Counted from the stretch's first letter, positions 25,727 through 37,163 are shown. The stretch is 55,151 nt of DNA from Verrucomicrobiota bacterium (GCA_024279685.1 JAJRRI010000008.1:1-55151); one strand, 5' to 3'. Numbers and translations are program-made. Notes: a model not told the origin generated them from the letters alone.

Positions 25727-26419
25727 TTAAAGGCCAGCGGTGAAAGAGATAAAGGCGGCGATGCCGGTGAGTTCGGATTTTCCACCCACGTCGGAAAGGT
25801 CGAGGGAGGACCATGTGCCGCGCGCCCCGAGTCCGAGCATGCCGGCTTCATAGATGCGGAATTCAAAGCCCGCGCGGGCGTAGAGTCCGATTCCGAAAGT
25901 AGATTCATTGTTGTCGACACTCACCCCTCCCTTCTCGTCGCGTTCGGAGCGATAGTCGACATAGGTCATTAAGGGGCCACCGCCCACATAGATCCGGGTT
26001 TTTCGGTTTTTATCGAGAAAGAGACTGGCATATCCACCGCCCGCGAGGTCGAACATCCACATGGAGGTAGAGATGCTGACATAAAGGCCATTGCCGCCGG
26101 CGGAAATATAATTAATATCATCGAAGCGTAGCCCGATCAGAAAGGAGGTCTCCAATCCGTATTGGAAGCGGTCGCCTTTAGGCAATGTTCCCCAAGCTGC
26201 CCCAAACTGAGGAATAAGCGAGAGGTCAATTTCGACTGATTCCGGATCATCGGAACCGCTGGTATCGTCGATTTTTAGGTTTTCAAACTGCACCGCACCA
26301 AGGAGAGCCTGCACGATGTAGGGCTTGTCCCAATCGTCGTAGGTGTTGTGCTGAGCCCGCGCGCTGGCTGAGAGAGCGATAAGGGTTATGGGGATTAGAA
26401 CTATTTTTTTCATTTTCAT
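25727..26419 (-). CDS. Outer-membrane beta-barrel-like protein
   Basis: A 230-residue protein with a clear signal peptide ending ASARAQ. Alternating hydrophobic-polar strands follow (GNGLYVSISTSMWMFDLAGG, FGIGLYARAGFEFRIYEAGM) and the C-terminus ends in a phenylalanine-rich strand, AAFISFTAGL. That is typical of an eight-stranded OmpA-like or OMP_b-brl barrel of about 200 residues. Function is unknown. Its start overlaps the stop of the HAD phosphatase gene by four bases, so the two secreted proteins are coupled. Confidence 0.75.
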   Translation of the reverse strand: MKMKKIVLIPITLIALSASARAQHNTYDDWDKPYIVQALLGAVQFENLKIDDTSGSDDPESVEIDLSLIPQFGAAWGTLPKGDRFQYGLETSFLIGLRFDDINYISAGGNGLYVSISTSMWMFDLAGGGYASLFLDKNRKTRIYVGGGPLMTYVDYRSERDEKGGVSVDNNESTFGIGLYARAGFEFRIYEAGMLGLGARGTWSSLDLSDVGGKSELTGIAAFISFTAGL

Positions 26420-27420
26420 AGAGCGTCCTCTTTAGAGAAGATACTTGTATCGGTTTTAAAGATTTTTTTCCAATCCTTTTTCAGGCTAACCACCGTCCAT
26501 CCCCGCGCGGGGGCTTCGTCTAAACCGCGGTCGAGGCGGCCGATAGAGGAGTCTCTATCATAGGCCACTTCGCGTTCGGCGTCGTCGTGATGAATCAAGA
26601 CGGCTAGTCGCTTGCCGGTTCCTGCCGTCGTCCATTCCAACATCTCGAAGTCGCCGTCGGAATTCCCGAAGGCGGCGATCGGGCGGCGGCCAATGTGCTG
26701 ATGAATCCCGATCGGTTTCCCGGCTTTGTCGTCAATGAAGTCGAGTTTGGGGAGGCGGATAATCACGGGTTTCCCATCGCGCAGTTCATATTGGGTTTTG
26801 AGGCGGCTTCCGATCACCTGCTCGGGCGGAATTCCATAGACGGCCTCCGCCCACGGGCGCATGAATTCGATCCCGCCGCCGGAGACGATGAAGGTTTTAA
26901 AGTCGTTGGCGCGGAGATAGTCGAGTAGTTCGAGCATGGGTTGATAGACCATTTCGGTGTAGAGCGTACCGGTTTCAGGATGGCGGGCGGTGGCGGTCCA
27001 ATCGGAGACGATCTGTTCAAATTCTTCGGTGGTGGTTCCAGCATGCGTCGCCATCGCCATTTCAAGCAGTGCATGTTTGCCGCCTGCGAGCGCTTTTTTT
27101 AGATCGCCTTTGAGGGCCGATGCAAACGGTTCCTTTGTTTTCCATTCGGGATGCTGTGGAGCGAGCTGGCGGATGCGATCAAAAATAAAGACCGCTTGCA
27201 CATAGACCGGCTGTTCGCTCCAGAGGGTTCCGTCATTATCAAATACGGCGATGCGTTCGGGAATTGGAACAAAGTCCTGTGAGGTAGGGGTGGTTACCGC
27301 CGCAACAAATTCAAGGATGGATTGCTTGGCCGGTCCTTCGTTCCATGAAGGCAATGGAAGCTGGGCGAGCACGAGAGGGGCTGTCGCGATGAACAGCAAT
27401 ACCAGGGAGGTCTTTTTCAT
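26416..27420 (-). CDS. Secreted HAD-superfamily phosphatase
   Basis: A 334-residue enzyme with a signal peptide (SLVLLFIATAPLVLAQL), so it is probably periplasmic. HAD motif I is VFDNDGTLWSEQ, motif II is the Ser of FKTFIVSGGGIEFM, motif III is a Lys in the LPKLDFIDDKAGKP region, and motif IV is AAFGNSDGDFEML, all present. The cap between motifs I and II is helical, as in phosphoserine phosphatase-like HADs. The substrate is unknown. The gene lies between the decayed sulfatase and the beta-barrel gene; a strong hairpin separates it from the sulfatase. Confidence 0.85.
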   Translation of the reverse strand: MKKTSLVLLFIATAPLVLAQLPLPSWNEGPAKQSILEFVAAVTTPTSQDFVPIPERIAVFDNDGTLWSEQPVYVQAVFIFDRIRQLAPQHPEWKTKEPFASALKGDLKKALAGGKHALLEMAMATHAGTTTEEFEQIVSDWTATARHPETGTLYTEMVYQPMLELLDYLRANDFKTFIVSGGGIEFMRPWAEAVYGIPPEQVIGSRLKTQYELRDGKPVIIRLPKLDFIDDKAGKPIGIHQHIGRRPIAAFGNSDGDFEMLEWTTAGTGKRLAVLIHHDDAEREVAYDRDSSIGRLDRGLDEAPARGWTVVSLKKDWKKIFKTDTSIFSKEDAL

Positions 27421-27439
27421 GGAATATTCCTACATAGAA

Positions 27440-27467
27440 ACGGCTCGCTGAGAAGTCAGCGAGCCGT
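27440..27467 (-). terminator. Strong hairpin after the sulfatase remnant
   Basis: A perfect 12-base stem (ACGGCTCGCTGA with TCAGCGAGCCGT) and 4-base loop. Read on the minus strand it lies just beyond the sulfatase remnant and before the HAD gene, followed by TTTCT. The U-run is weak but the stem is strong. Confidence 0.7.
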
Positions 27468-27484
27468 GTGCATTGTTTCGTTGA

Positions 27485-28916
<1,432 letters not shown>

Positions 28917-28920
<4 letters not shown>

Positions 28921-29651
28921 AGGTTATTTCCTCTTTTGTGGCGGAAGGGTCGGCGGAAGGGCTGGTTTTCCTCAAGATTGTGCCTGCGCCGTCGCGCCAG
29001 CCAGATCGCGCCACCGCCGAGCATCACCAACCCCACCGATGAGGGTTCGGGAATCGCGCCAGCCACAATGCCAACTCCGGGCGTGGTTTCGTACGCCCAT
29101 TCGTCAATTACTCCCGTATTTCCTCCGGCACGGATATAAACCCAGCCATAGTGGATATTTTCCTCAATTTCGAACTGTACCCCAAGATAACCGTTGAAAG
29201 AGAGCGGGGAAATATCCTGCCAAAAGCCGATGCCCAATACTTGATCGCCAACAGCTTGAAATGAATGGAACAGGTTTCCATATAATCCAGTTCCCCAGCC
29301 AATATCGGTTCCACTCCACCAGTCTATGGAAGGGTTTTCTCCAATAAAATCCCCTATTTTAAGCGGGATTTGGTAAATACCGGCATTTGGAGACACAGCA
29401 GGACGTCCCAGTACCAATGTATTTCCATAGGTAAAACTGAGAAACTCCGACTGTATCCTTCCTTTGAGATTAATATCAAAAATCCCGTCAAAGTTCAGAT
29501 CAAGATCCAGACTGTCATCGGGACGATCTGGGGGGAAACTCAGACCCAAGCCAGCAGAAAGTGGTTCGTCCGGTCGGAAATAAATAATTTCCGATCGGGC
29601 GGCCCAAGGGATGAGCCAAACAAGAATCATTAGGATATTTGCACAATGCAT
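28917..29651 (-). CDS. PEP-CTERM exported protein
   Basis: A 244-residue secreted protein. The signal peptide (ILMILVWLIPWAARS) is followed by a beta-rich body (LDLDLNFDGIFDINLKGR, GYLGVQFEIEENIHYGWVYI) and a PEP-CTERM sorting tail: AIPEPSSVGLVMLGGGAIWL with RRRR. The PEP motif, hydrophobic helix and Arg cluster are sorted and cleaved by exosortase/archaeosortase in bacteria with extracellular polysaccharide. An unusual 20-residue polar extension follows the Arg cluster (HNLEENQPFRRPF...), running into the sulfatase start. The function of the body is unknown. Confidence 0.85.
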
Positions 29652-29661
29652 AAGATGCTCC

Positions 29662-32055
29662 TTAGTTGGTTTCGATCAGGCGATAGAAACGGGCGGATAC
29701 GGAAGCGGGCGAGGTTTCCTCCCAGACGGTATTTGTTTTTGTTGCGCTGATTTCCGCGCTTGAGTCCGACCATGCCGTATCCACAAGGTTGGTTGTGGCC
29801 TGCATCCGATAGTTTTGGCCGACGACAGAAGGCCATTCCACCAGTTCGGATGCGCTGGTGGCAACGAACTCCGAGATTTTGAGTTGCGGGCGAGATTCGG
29901 GAACGATTCCGGAAAGAACAATGGAGACCGCCTGTTCCGCAATGGCTCCCGTATCGTCGACCAGATTACCCTTGTGGGTGATGTGGACGGTGTAGACGGC
30001 CTGCGCCGTTGGGTTGGAAACCACCACCTGCTCTGTATTGTCCCTAAAGTTGTCGCCGGTCGTCGCGATGGAGGATGGGATCGCAGGGTTCAGGACCCAA
30101 GGAAAGTTGGTGGTGCCAGACGCATTCACAACCCGCAGATCGAGGTCGTTAATCAGCATCAGGTCGGTGGGGTCGAGTCCGGTTGGGGGCGGGGTTCCGG
30201 CGGGATCTGTCCAGCCGATACTTATCTTTAGCATTTCGTCGCCAATGGCGGTGACGGGAAACTCGATATAGTCCTCACTATTGAGCATGACCTCCTTGAT
30301 GAATTGCTTTCCGCTTTCGTCGGAATCGGATTGCACCAGTTCGGCCGCCCGTTGCACATTGAGCAGCCCCCATCCGGTTTTATAGTCGGGACCGGTGGCT
30401 TCGGCCTCGTCCGCGGTGTGGGTCAGCACCACCTTCAAGGTGGAAGCAAGGAACGGCACTCCTGGATTTAATTGTTCCCGCAAACCAACAATCAAGCCCG
30501 CCGCCCCCGTCGCAGAGGGCGCCGAAAAACTGGTTCCCGTGGCATAAGATGGACTGCTGTTATTACCCGTGGAAACGGAGTAAAAGGAGGTGCCGCTAGG
30601 ATTGGCAGGATTCCATACTGGACTGGTCAGGTCTACGCCTGCTGCAACTACATCGGGTTTGATGCGTCCATCATCGGTCGGGCCATATCCGCTGAACGGA
30701 CCGAGAATTACGGAGGAGATTCCTGAATAACCCCCTGCAATTTTATTAACCGCCCCAACAGTGAGTACATTCTTGGCTAGGCCGTGATCGGAAATGGTGT
30801 CGTATCCCCCTTGGGAATAATAATCGGGTGGAAGATAGCCTTGGGAGGGGTCGATATAATAGGTGATGCCATTGTAAAAACTGATATAGCCCTCGCCGTA
30901 AGGAGGTTCATCGTTGCGATCGTTCCCCGCCGACCAGATAGGAAGGCTATGCGGATTGCCGTAAGCGACATTGTCCGTATCTGACGCGGCTTGGGTATAC
31001 AATCCGAAATAGAAACTTTCGCTGGAGCTTGCGGCAATATCGCCCCACCAGCAATCATAGCTTCCGGCCTGAAGTGTGACGATTCCTCCCCCCCATTTAT
31101 TATAGGTTCCGGTCTGATAAATCGAAATAGTTCCCCAGCCGGCTTGTTCTCCGTAGGAATGGTTGGATACTCGCATGCCGTTTGCGTAGGCGGCAGGCAT
31201 TTCTGTAATATCGGTTTGCCAGTCATATGCCCAAACAGTGGCCTGATAGGCCATGCCCTGAGGCTCACCAGAAAAATTAACCCCGCTGGCTACCATCGTT
31301 CCGGCCACGGCGGTCGGATGTTCATTTGTGGGTAGCGGACTCGTTCCGTCCATATCGATGATGCGAGATTGGCCCCCAGAGGAAAATTCAGAATGAGCGG
31401 TTTGTACATCTCCGCCATCCCAGATTCCGATTAAGACGTTAGTTCCTGTTAAATTTAAACCCGAGCTTCCATTTGGCCAAAGTTCATCGACAGAAATTGT
31501 ATCCGCCGCCCCTGCATTATAGGTCGTGTTATATCGGGGGATACCATCACGAATGCCAACGAGCCCGATTACGCTCCCATCTGAAAGTATCGCGGATTCA
31601 TCAAATCTATGTTGCCTAATCCACTCGCGGGCTTCGATCATTTCCTGTTTATGTGCCCGAATACGTTGCGCCGATCTTGCCCAAAGCCTTTCTCGGCGGA
31701 CGGTGTAGATATCGGCGGCCTTGCCCAGCATTCCATCCTGCTGTCGAATGCCAGGATTGATCCATTTCCGCATCCGCGCCTTTTTATCCTCAATGGTCTC
31801 TCTGGGTTCCACCGAAATCGCGGATGCCAAAGCTTGCTTGGACTGCTGCTCCCATTCCTTAAAGGAGAGGATTGGCATTTCGGGCATGCCCGCTTCCCGC
31901 TGAATTTTATTGAAGCTTTCCTGAGATGTTATTGCGGTGTTGTATTTTTCCAGCGACTCGGTCGTCTGAGCTTGTGCCGATAGGCAGAGGCTCGTACATG
32001 CGATGAACGCAAATACGCCCTTCGTCACGGTTCCGATCTTTCTTTTATGGGCCAT
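29662..32055 (-). CDS. Secreted subtilisin-like (S8) serine protease
   Basis: A 797-residue protease with a signal peptide (FAFIACTSLCLSAQAQ). A propeptide-like region spans to about residue 190. The catalytic triad is present: Asp in NVLIGIWDGGDVQTAH, His in NEHPTAVAGTMVASG, and Ser in GTSFSAPSATGAAG. The domain includes typical strands such as LTVGAVNKIAGG. A P-proprotein-like beta domain follows (IEFPVTAIGDEMLKISIGW, YTVHITHKGNLVDD). The last 60 residues share a pattern (NYRMQATTNLVDTAW ... FYRLIETN) with the secreted protein at 46827. Substrate unknown. Confidence 0.9.
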   Translation of the reverse strand: MAHKRKIGTVTKGVFAFIACTSLCLSAQAQTTESLEKYNTAITSQESFNKIQREAGMPEMPILSFKEWEQQSKQALASAISVEPRETIEDKKARMRKWINPGIRQQDGMLGKAADIYTVRRERLWARSAQRIRAHKQEMIEAREWIRQHRFDESAILSDGSVIGLVGIRDGIPRYNTTYNAGAADTISVDELWPNGSSGLNLTGTNVLIGIWDGGDVQTAHSEFSSGGQSRIIDMDGTSPLPTNEHPTAVAGTMVASGVNFSGEPQGMAYQATVWAYDWQTDITEMPAAYANGMRVSNHSYGEQAGWGTISIYQTGTYNKWGGGIVTLQAGSYDCWWGDIAASSSESFYFGLYTQAASDTDNVAYGNPHSLPIWSAGNDRNDEPPYGEGYISFYNGITYYIDPSQGYLPPDYYSQGGYDTISDHGLAKNVLTVGAVNKIAGGYSGISSVILGPFSGYGPTDDGRIKPDVVAAGVDLTSPVWNPANPSGTSFYSVSTGNNSSPSYATGTSFSAPSATGAAGLIVGLREQLNPGVPFLASTLKVVLTHTADEAEATGPDYKTGWGLLNVQRAAELVQSDSDESGKQFIKEVMLNSEDYIEFPVTAIGDEMLKISIGWTDPAGTPPPTGLDPTDLMLINDLDLRVVNASGTTNFPWVLNPAIPSSIATTGDNFRDNTEQVVVSNPTAQAVYTVHITHKGNLVDDTGAIAEQAVSIVLSGIVPESRPQLKISEFVATSASELVEWPSVVGQNYRMQATTNLVDTAWSDSSAEISATKTNTVWEETSPASVSARFYRLIETN

Positions 32056-32391
32056 TGTGGTTCTCTTTATAGTTTGGGTTGGCCTTTACATATACGTCTC
32101 CCAAAACAAAAAAAAAGGGGGCCGCTTCGACATGCCCCCAAACCAGGCACCTTCAAGAGCTTTCCCAGAAACACGAAGAAGCAGCCCCGGGTGTGGGGCG
32201 GTTCAACGAGTTGTTTCTGGTAATTCAAAAATTGAAGGTTTTGAGACGAAATAAACTGCGTTTACACGCAAAAATATTTAGATGGTTTTAATTAAAATTT
32301 CATATGGAAACAGTATAAGTGGAAAAAGCTCTCTGGCAATAAAAACGTGGGATGAGGGGCGAAAAGAAAAACGGATAGTTTTATTTGCACT
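32056..32391. other. Intergenic region between protease start and RND pump end (336 bp)
   Basis: No convincing gene is seen. The region holds the hairpin terminator at 32108-32139 and an AT-rich stretch at 32280-32400. A plus-strand open frame (32003-32254) has no ribosome site, overlaps the protease start and shows no recognisable domain, so I treat it as noncoding. Confidence 0.6.
32108..32139 (-). terminator. Rho-independent terminator downstream of the RND operon
   Basis: On the minus strand, GGGGGC pairs with GCCCCC across an 11-base loop and is followed by a run of nine T. It lies about 250 bases beyond the RND permease stop and immediately upstream of the protease gene, which it would insulate. 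Confidence 0.8.
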
Positions 32392-35300
32392 CTAGCATTT
32401 GGGCCTAGGGCTCTTACTTTTCTTTTCAGAGGCCTTTTGCACAATAAAATAGAGCATGGGCACGAAGATGAGGCTGGCAATGGTGGCCACGAGCATGCCG
32501 CCGAAGACCGTCGTTCCGAGCACTTTGCGACTTTCTGCTCCCGCGCCAGAGGCGAGCAGGAGGGGCAGTACGCCGAGGATGAAGGAAAGGGCGGTCATCA
32601 GAACCGCACGGAAGCGCAGGCTGGCGGCGGACATCGCCGCATCGAAAATACTCTTGCCGTTTTCGTGTTCTACTTTGGCAAATTCGACGATCAAAATGGC
32701 GGTCTTCGTCGAGAGGCCAATCAAGAGGACGATGCCCACCTGCCCATAGATATCCATGCTCATTTTTCCAACCATCAGGGCGATGACGGCGCCGAGCAGG
32801 GCGGTGGGTACGGAGAGGCAGACTGAAATGGGAATGCTCCAGCTCTCATACTGTGCGGCGAGTACAAGATAGACCAGCAAGATGGCCAATACGTAGATTA
32901 TATTCGACCCGCCTTGCGCTGCTTTTTCCTGATAGGAGAGTTCCGTCCATTCCAATCCCATGGAACCGGGCAGTTTAGTGTTTGCCATATCTTCGACGAT
33001 TTCCATGGCCTGCCCCGAGCTGAAGCCTTCGCCGGGTTGTCCCATGATTTTGGCGGAGGGATACATGTTGTAGCGCACGACCGATTGCGGCCCGAGCGTT
33101 TCTTCTACTTTAAGCACAGAGCCGAGCGGCAGCATTTTACCGTCGCGGTTTCGGATTTCTATATTGAGGATTTGGTCGGCATCGGCGCGATATTCCGGAG
33201 CGGCCTGCGCTTTGACCTGAAAGACCCGGTTCATGTAGGTGAAGGCATTAATGTAAACCGAACCATAGTAATATTGAAGGGCATTAAAGACGGAGCTCAT
33301 GGCGACATTTTTCGTGAGCACTTGGTCGCGGTCAATATCGATAAACAGCTGAGGCACATTCGCGCGGAAGGTGGTGTACATGCCTTGGAGTCCCGCTTGG
33401 GAGTTCCCGTCGTTCATGAATTCATTGGCGACCTGCTGGAGGGTGGACATGCCGACTCCGCCGCGATCTTGAAGTTGCATAACCAACCCGCCAGACATTC
33501 CAACGCCTGGAAGTGAGGGCATGGGGAAGGCGAAGGCGATTCCGTTTTTGAGCTGGGAAAGGCGCATGTTGAGGCTTTCGAGGATCGCCGATTGGTGCTC
33601 GTCCTCGCCGCGGTCGTCCCAATTTTTGAACACCATTACACTAAAGCCGGCATTGGGCATGGCGGCACCCTCGAGGATGGAATATCCAGAGATGGTCATA
33701 TAGTCCTGCAACCCTGCGGTTTCGCCAATGATTTTATCGACTTGATCGAGGAAGGCTTGCGTGCGTTCGAGCGATGAGGCTTCGGGTAATTGCACGTTAA
33801 TCATGCAGTAGCCTTCGTCTTCTTGGGGGACAAAGCCGCCGGGCAGATTGCCCATGCCGATAAAGGCGGCGGTGGCCAGCACGATGAAGAGCAGTAAGCC
33901 GAGCATGGACTTTCGCAACGCTCCGTTGACGACTTTTAGATAGCCGGGTTTGGTGGAATCCAACGAGCGGTTGAATAGTCCGAAGAGCCCTTTTCGTTCG
34001 CCCTGTTTGCTGGGGCGCAGGAGAATGCTACAGAGCGCGGGGCTAAGGGTTAGCGCATTGATACTACTAAAAATGGTGGCGATCGAGATGGTGACCGCGA
34101 ACTGTTTAAAGAGTTGCCCGGTGATGCCACTCATAAAGGTCGTCGGAATAAACACCGAGAGCAAGACCAGCGTCGTGGCGATGACCGGTCCGGAGACTTC
34201 AATCATGGCTTTCTTCGCCGCCGCTTTGGGATTCATGCCTTCTTCATCGATTAGCCGCGTACAGTTCTCGACCACCACGATAGCATCGTCGACCACGATG
34301 CCGATTACGAGTACGAGCCCGAAGAGGGTGAACTGGTTGATCGAATATCCCATCGCGGACATCACCGCAAAGGTGCCGATGAGGGACACGGGGATGGTGA
34401 CGGATGGAATGATGGTGGCGCGAAAGTTTTGCAGGAAGAGATAGACGGTCAGGACGACGAGGATGAGCGTGATAAAGAGAGTTTCAATCACTTCCTTGAT
34501 GGACGCTTTAATGACATTGGTATTGTCATAGATCACTTGATATTCGAGTCCCGGAGGGAAGTTCGGCTCAAGGCGTTTGAGGGTTGCACGAACGCCATCG
34601 ACCACTTCCAGTGCATTTTCGCCGGGGACTTGATAAACGGCGATGGTGGCGGACGGTTTTCCGTTTAGGGTGGAACCCAGAACATAGGTTTGCGCCCCCA
34701 ACTCAATGGTCGCTACATCGCGAATACGCAGGAGGCGTCCATCCTCGCCCGTACGAATGACGATCATGCCAAACTCTTCCGCTTCAAGCAGGCGTCCTCT
34801 CACATTCATCGTCAATTGATAGGCTTGTCCTGTAGGCACAGGCGGTTCGCCAATCTGCCCCGCGGCCACTTGTAAGTTTTGCTCGCGTACGGCATTTACA
34901 AGATCTTCAGGAATCAGTCCGCGCGCGGTCATCTTGGCGGGATCGAGCCAGATGCGCATGGAATAGTCGCCCGCGCCAAAGGCTTGAACTTCACCCACCC
35001 CCGGCGAACGAGCGACTTCATCTTTCACGCGCAACGCTACATAGTTGGCGAGGAAGATATCGTCGTATTTTCCTTCTGGGCTATAGAAGCCCACGTAAAG
35101 GTTGGCATCGGTCGACTTTTTTTTCGTGGTGATGCCCATGCGCTGCACTTCTTGCGGCAACTGCGGGATGGCAATGGCTACGCGGGTTTGCGTGAGCACG
35201 TTGGCCATATCGAGGTCGGTGCCGGTTTCGAAGGTGACGGTTAACTGCATGGTCCCGTCGTTGGCGCTGACGGAGTTCATGTAGATCATGCCTTCCACGC

Positions 35301-35514
35301 CGTTGACTTCCTTTTCAATCACGGCGGCAACGGTGTCGGCGACCGTGTTGGCATCGGCGCCAGGGTATACGGCACTGACGGTGATCGACGGTGGGGCGAT
35401 GTCGGGATAGCGTTCGACCGGCAGACTGGTCAAGGCCAGTCCACCGAGCAACATAATGACAATGGCGATTACGCCAGCGAAGATGGGGCGATCAATAAAA
35501 AAGTGGCTGAACAT
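32392..35514 (-). CDS. RND efflux permease, AcrB/MexB (HAE1) type
   Basis: A 1040-residue inner-membrane antiporter that pumps drugs or other amphiphiles out with proton import. It starts HFFIDRPIFAGVIAIVIM; the usual twelve helices and two large periplasmic loops are present. The proton-relay Asp pair lies in GIVVDDAIVVVEN around residue 405, and GNLPGGFVPQEDEGY and SLRFRAVLMTALSFILGVLP are characteristic. The C-terminal helix has EKKSKSPRPKC. It is translated from 15 bp after the adaptor gene and needs a TolC-like outer channel, which is not in this window. Confidence 0.95.
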   Translation of the reverse strand: MFSHFFIDRPIFAGVIAIVIMLLGGLALTSLPVERYPDIAPPSITVSAVYPGADANTVADTVAAVIEKEVNGVEGMIYMNSVSANDGTMQLTVTFETGTDLDMANVLTQTRVAIAIPQLPQEVQRMGITTKKKSTDANLYVGFYSPEGKYDDIFLANYVALRVKDEVARSPGVGEVQAFGAGDYSMRIWLDPAKMTARGLIPEDLVNAVREQNLQVAAGQIGEPPVPTGQAYQLTMNVRGRLLEAEEFGMIVIRTGEDGRLLRIRDVATIELGAQTYVLGSTLNGKPSATIAVYQVPGENALEVVDGVRATLKRLEPNFPPGLEYQVIYDNTNVIKASIKEVIETLFITLILVVLTVYLFLQNFRATIIPSVTIPVSLIGTFAVMSAMGYSINQFTLFGLVLVIGIVVDDAIVVVENCTRLIDEEGMNPKAAAKKAMIEVSGPVIATTLVLLSVFIPTTFMSGITGQLFKQFAVTISIATIFSSINALTLSPALCSILLRPSKQGERKGLFGLFNRSLDSTKPGYLKVVNGALRKSMLGLLLFIVLATAAFIGMGNLPGGFVPQEDEGYCMINVQLPEASSLERTQAFLDQVDKIIGETAGLQDYMTISGYSILEGAAMPNAGFSVMVFKNWDDRGEDEHQSAILESLNMRLSQLKNGIAFAFPMPSLPGVGMSGGLVMQLQDRGGVGMSTLQQVANEFMNDGNSQAGLQGMYTTFRANVPQLFIDIDRDQVLTKNVAMSSVFNALQYYYGSVYINAFTYMNRVFQVKAQAAPEYRADADQILNIEIRNRDGKMLPLGSVLKVEETLGPQSVVRYNMYPSAKIMGQPGEGFSSGQAMEIVEDMANTKLPGSMGLEWTELSYQEKAAQGGSNIIYVLAILLVYLVLAAQYESWSIPISVCLSVPTALLGAVIALMVGKMSMDIYGQVGIVLLIGLSTKTAILIVEFAKVEHENGKSIFDAAMSAASLRFRAVLMTALSFILGVLPLLLASGAGAESRKVLGTTVFGGMLVATIASLIFVPMLYFIVQKASEKKSKSPRPKC

Positions 35515-35528
35515 GATGGGACTCCAGT

Positions 35529-36653
35529 CTACTTGGTGGCAGGTTTTTTCGGTTCAGCAACGCGTACGGTGATGCCGGGGCGGGCGCGCTGTAGCCCTTC
35601 CACAATCACACGTTCTTCTGCGGTGAGTCCTTCCACGACAATCCGCTGAGTGCCAACGAGTGCTCCGCGCTTAATATACCGGCTTTCCACTTTGTTTTCT
35701 GCTGTCACCACGAGGACATAAGGACCGCTCATATCGCGTTGGATGGCCAAGTCGGGCACAAGGATCGCATTTTCAATCAGCTCTGGAATGAGAATTTTTC
35801 CGTACAGCCCGGGAACAAGTTTATTGTCGGCATTGTTAAAGACGGCGCGGGCGCGCAACGTTCCGGTCTCGGGATCGATTTCTGGGGCGATGTAGTTGAG
35901 TAAGCCTTCTTCGTCGTGAAAGGAACCATCGGCCAATTCCAGTTTGAGCGGCGGAATTTCTCTTTCGCGGTTGGCTTCTTTGATCCCTTTCTGGAGGAAG
36001 GGAAGCAGTGAACGCTCATCGACATTAAAGAAAACATCGATCGGAGCTTCCACAACCAAGGTGGTTAATAACGTGGACTGTCCGTCGCCAACGAGGTTGC
36101 CGACACTCAGGGTACGCCGTGCGATCCGGCCCGATAACGGAGCTTTAATTTGGGTGTAAGAGAGATCTAGCTTTGCATCTTCCAATACCGCCAGGGCTTC
36201 CATGACTGAAGCTTTGGCCGATTCCATTTCTGCTTCGGCACTCAATACATCGAGTTCGGAGACCGCGTTACTTTCGTAGGCCTTCTTATTCCGTTGGAGG
36301 GTCGCATCCGCCAGCTTTTGAGTCGCCTTCGCTTGTTGCACGCGTGCTTGTGAAGAATTGACGGCCGCTTGGTATTGCTCCGGTTCGATGGTAAAAAGCA
36401 AATCGCCTTTTTCCACGCGTTGACCATCTTTAAAGTCGATGGTTTTAAGGAATCCTTTTATTCGCGCGCGGATTTCAACACTGTCATGGGCCACCAACCG
36501 TCCGGGGAATTTGGTAAAGACCGTGATATCTTTTTGTTCAGGCTGTTGTACCGTCACCTCAGGAGCGGGCGGGGCTTTGAATTCATTCTTTGGGGAGCAA
36601 CCGAGGGATAGGGTAAGAGCGCAAGTCAGGCCGATCAGTAATATATTTTTCAT
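35529..36653 (-). CDS. RND periplasmic adaptor lipoprotein (AcrA/MexA type)
   Basis: A 374-residue membrane-fusion protein. The lipobox is LTLSLGCSPKN, so the Cys would be lipidated. The beta-barrel/lipoyl region (FKTIDFKDGQRVEKGDLLFT) and a helical hairpin (ARVQQAKATQKLADATLQRN, AEAEMESAKASVMEALAVLE) are followed by LDLSYTQIKAPLSGRIARRT, a signature of the family. It bridges the RND pump to an outer-membrane channel. A 12-base palindrome lies just upstream (36669-36680). Confidence 0.95.
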   Translation of the reverse strand: MKNILLIGLTCALTLSLGCSPKNEFKAPPAPEVTVQQPEQKDITVFTKFPGRLVAHDSVEIRARIKGFLKTIDFKDGQRVEKGDLLFTIEPEQYQAAVNSSQARVQQAKATQKLADATLQRNKKAYESNAVSELDVLSAEAEMESAKASVMEALAVLEDAKLDLSYTQIKAPLSGRIARRTLSVGNLVGDGQSTLLTTLVVEAPIDVFFNVDERSLLPFLQKGIKEANREREIPPLKLELADGSFHDEEGLLNYIAPEIDPETGTLRARAVFNNADNKLVPGLYGKILIPELIENAILVPDLAIQRDMSGPYVLVVTAENKVESRYIKRGALVGTQRIVVEGLTAEERVIVEGLQRARPGITVRVAEPKKPATK

Positions 36654-36668
36654 CGTTAAAATTCTCCA

Positions 36669-36680
36669 TATCTATAGATA
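36669..36680. promoter_or_regulatory. Palindrome upstream of the RND operon
   Basis: TATCTATAGATA is a perfect 12-base palindrome 16 bases before the adaptor start. It could be an operator for a repressor of the efflux operon, or chance in an AT-rich promoter; no regulator gene is adjacent. Confidence 0.35.
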
Positions 36681-36763
36681 AATAAAATATTAGTTACTTC
36701 ACTGGTGGGTTGTCGAGGCGCAAGGCGTCCTAATTCTTAAAGCGGACCCTTTCGTGACTTAAG

Positions 36764-36801
36764 CAAAAAATAGGGCGCTAATTTTTTTAATTAGCGCCCT
36801 A
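36764..36801 (-). terminator. Terminator of the tRNA-Ser transcript
   Basis: A perfect 12-base stem (AGGGCGCTAATT with AATTAGCGCCCT) followed on the minus strand by a T-run. It lies 18 bases past the CCA end of tRNA-Ser. Confidence 0.88.
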
Positions 36802-36817
36802 TAAAATACGTATAAAA

Positions 36818-36905
<88 letters not shown>

Positions 36906-36906
<1 letters not shown>

Positions 36907-37142
36907 TACAATTGTTCCTTGAGCCATCGGCGACCCCAACCTGACTTTAAATACCGCTCTCTCTTTTCTGCGGTATTCCTGTCCGGATGCTCCTCCAGAA
37001 AAACTCTCCTCCATGGCTTATACGCCTTGGTGGATTTAACCCGTCCCATATTATGCGATATCAATCGCTTGTCCGGCTGGGCACTACTTCCAATGTAAAG
37101 ACGCTCATGTTCAAGGTTTTTAAGTACATATACATAATACAT
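36906..37142 (-). CDS. GIY-YIG nuclease-domain protein abutting tRNA-Ser
   Basis: A 78-residue single-domain protein: [20 protein letters not shown] is the GIY...YIG element, followed by the conserved Arg in [10 protein letters not shown], and a conserved Glu in [20 protein letters not shown]. These small GIY-YIG proteins (YhbQ/UPF0213 type) resemble homing or repair nucleases. The stop codon TAG shares its G with the first base of tRNA-Ser. A structured spacer and an exact 5'-half copy of the same tRNA lie upstream, so the gene sits where an insertion into the tRNA gene would place it. AAGGTTGAG precedes the ATG. Confidence 0.86.
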
Positions 37143-37163
37143 TTACTCAACCTTCCCGTTTTT

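Noticed and set aside
25699-25920. N-terminal extension of TrmL
   Set aside because: Lies inside the beta-barrel gene and is low-complexity; TrmL homology begins after the ATG at 25698.
32003-32254. Plus-strand frame with one hydrophobic segment upstream of the protease
   Set aside because: Overlaps the protease start, covers a terminator hairpin, and has no ribosome site or family.
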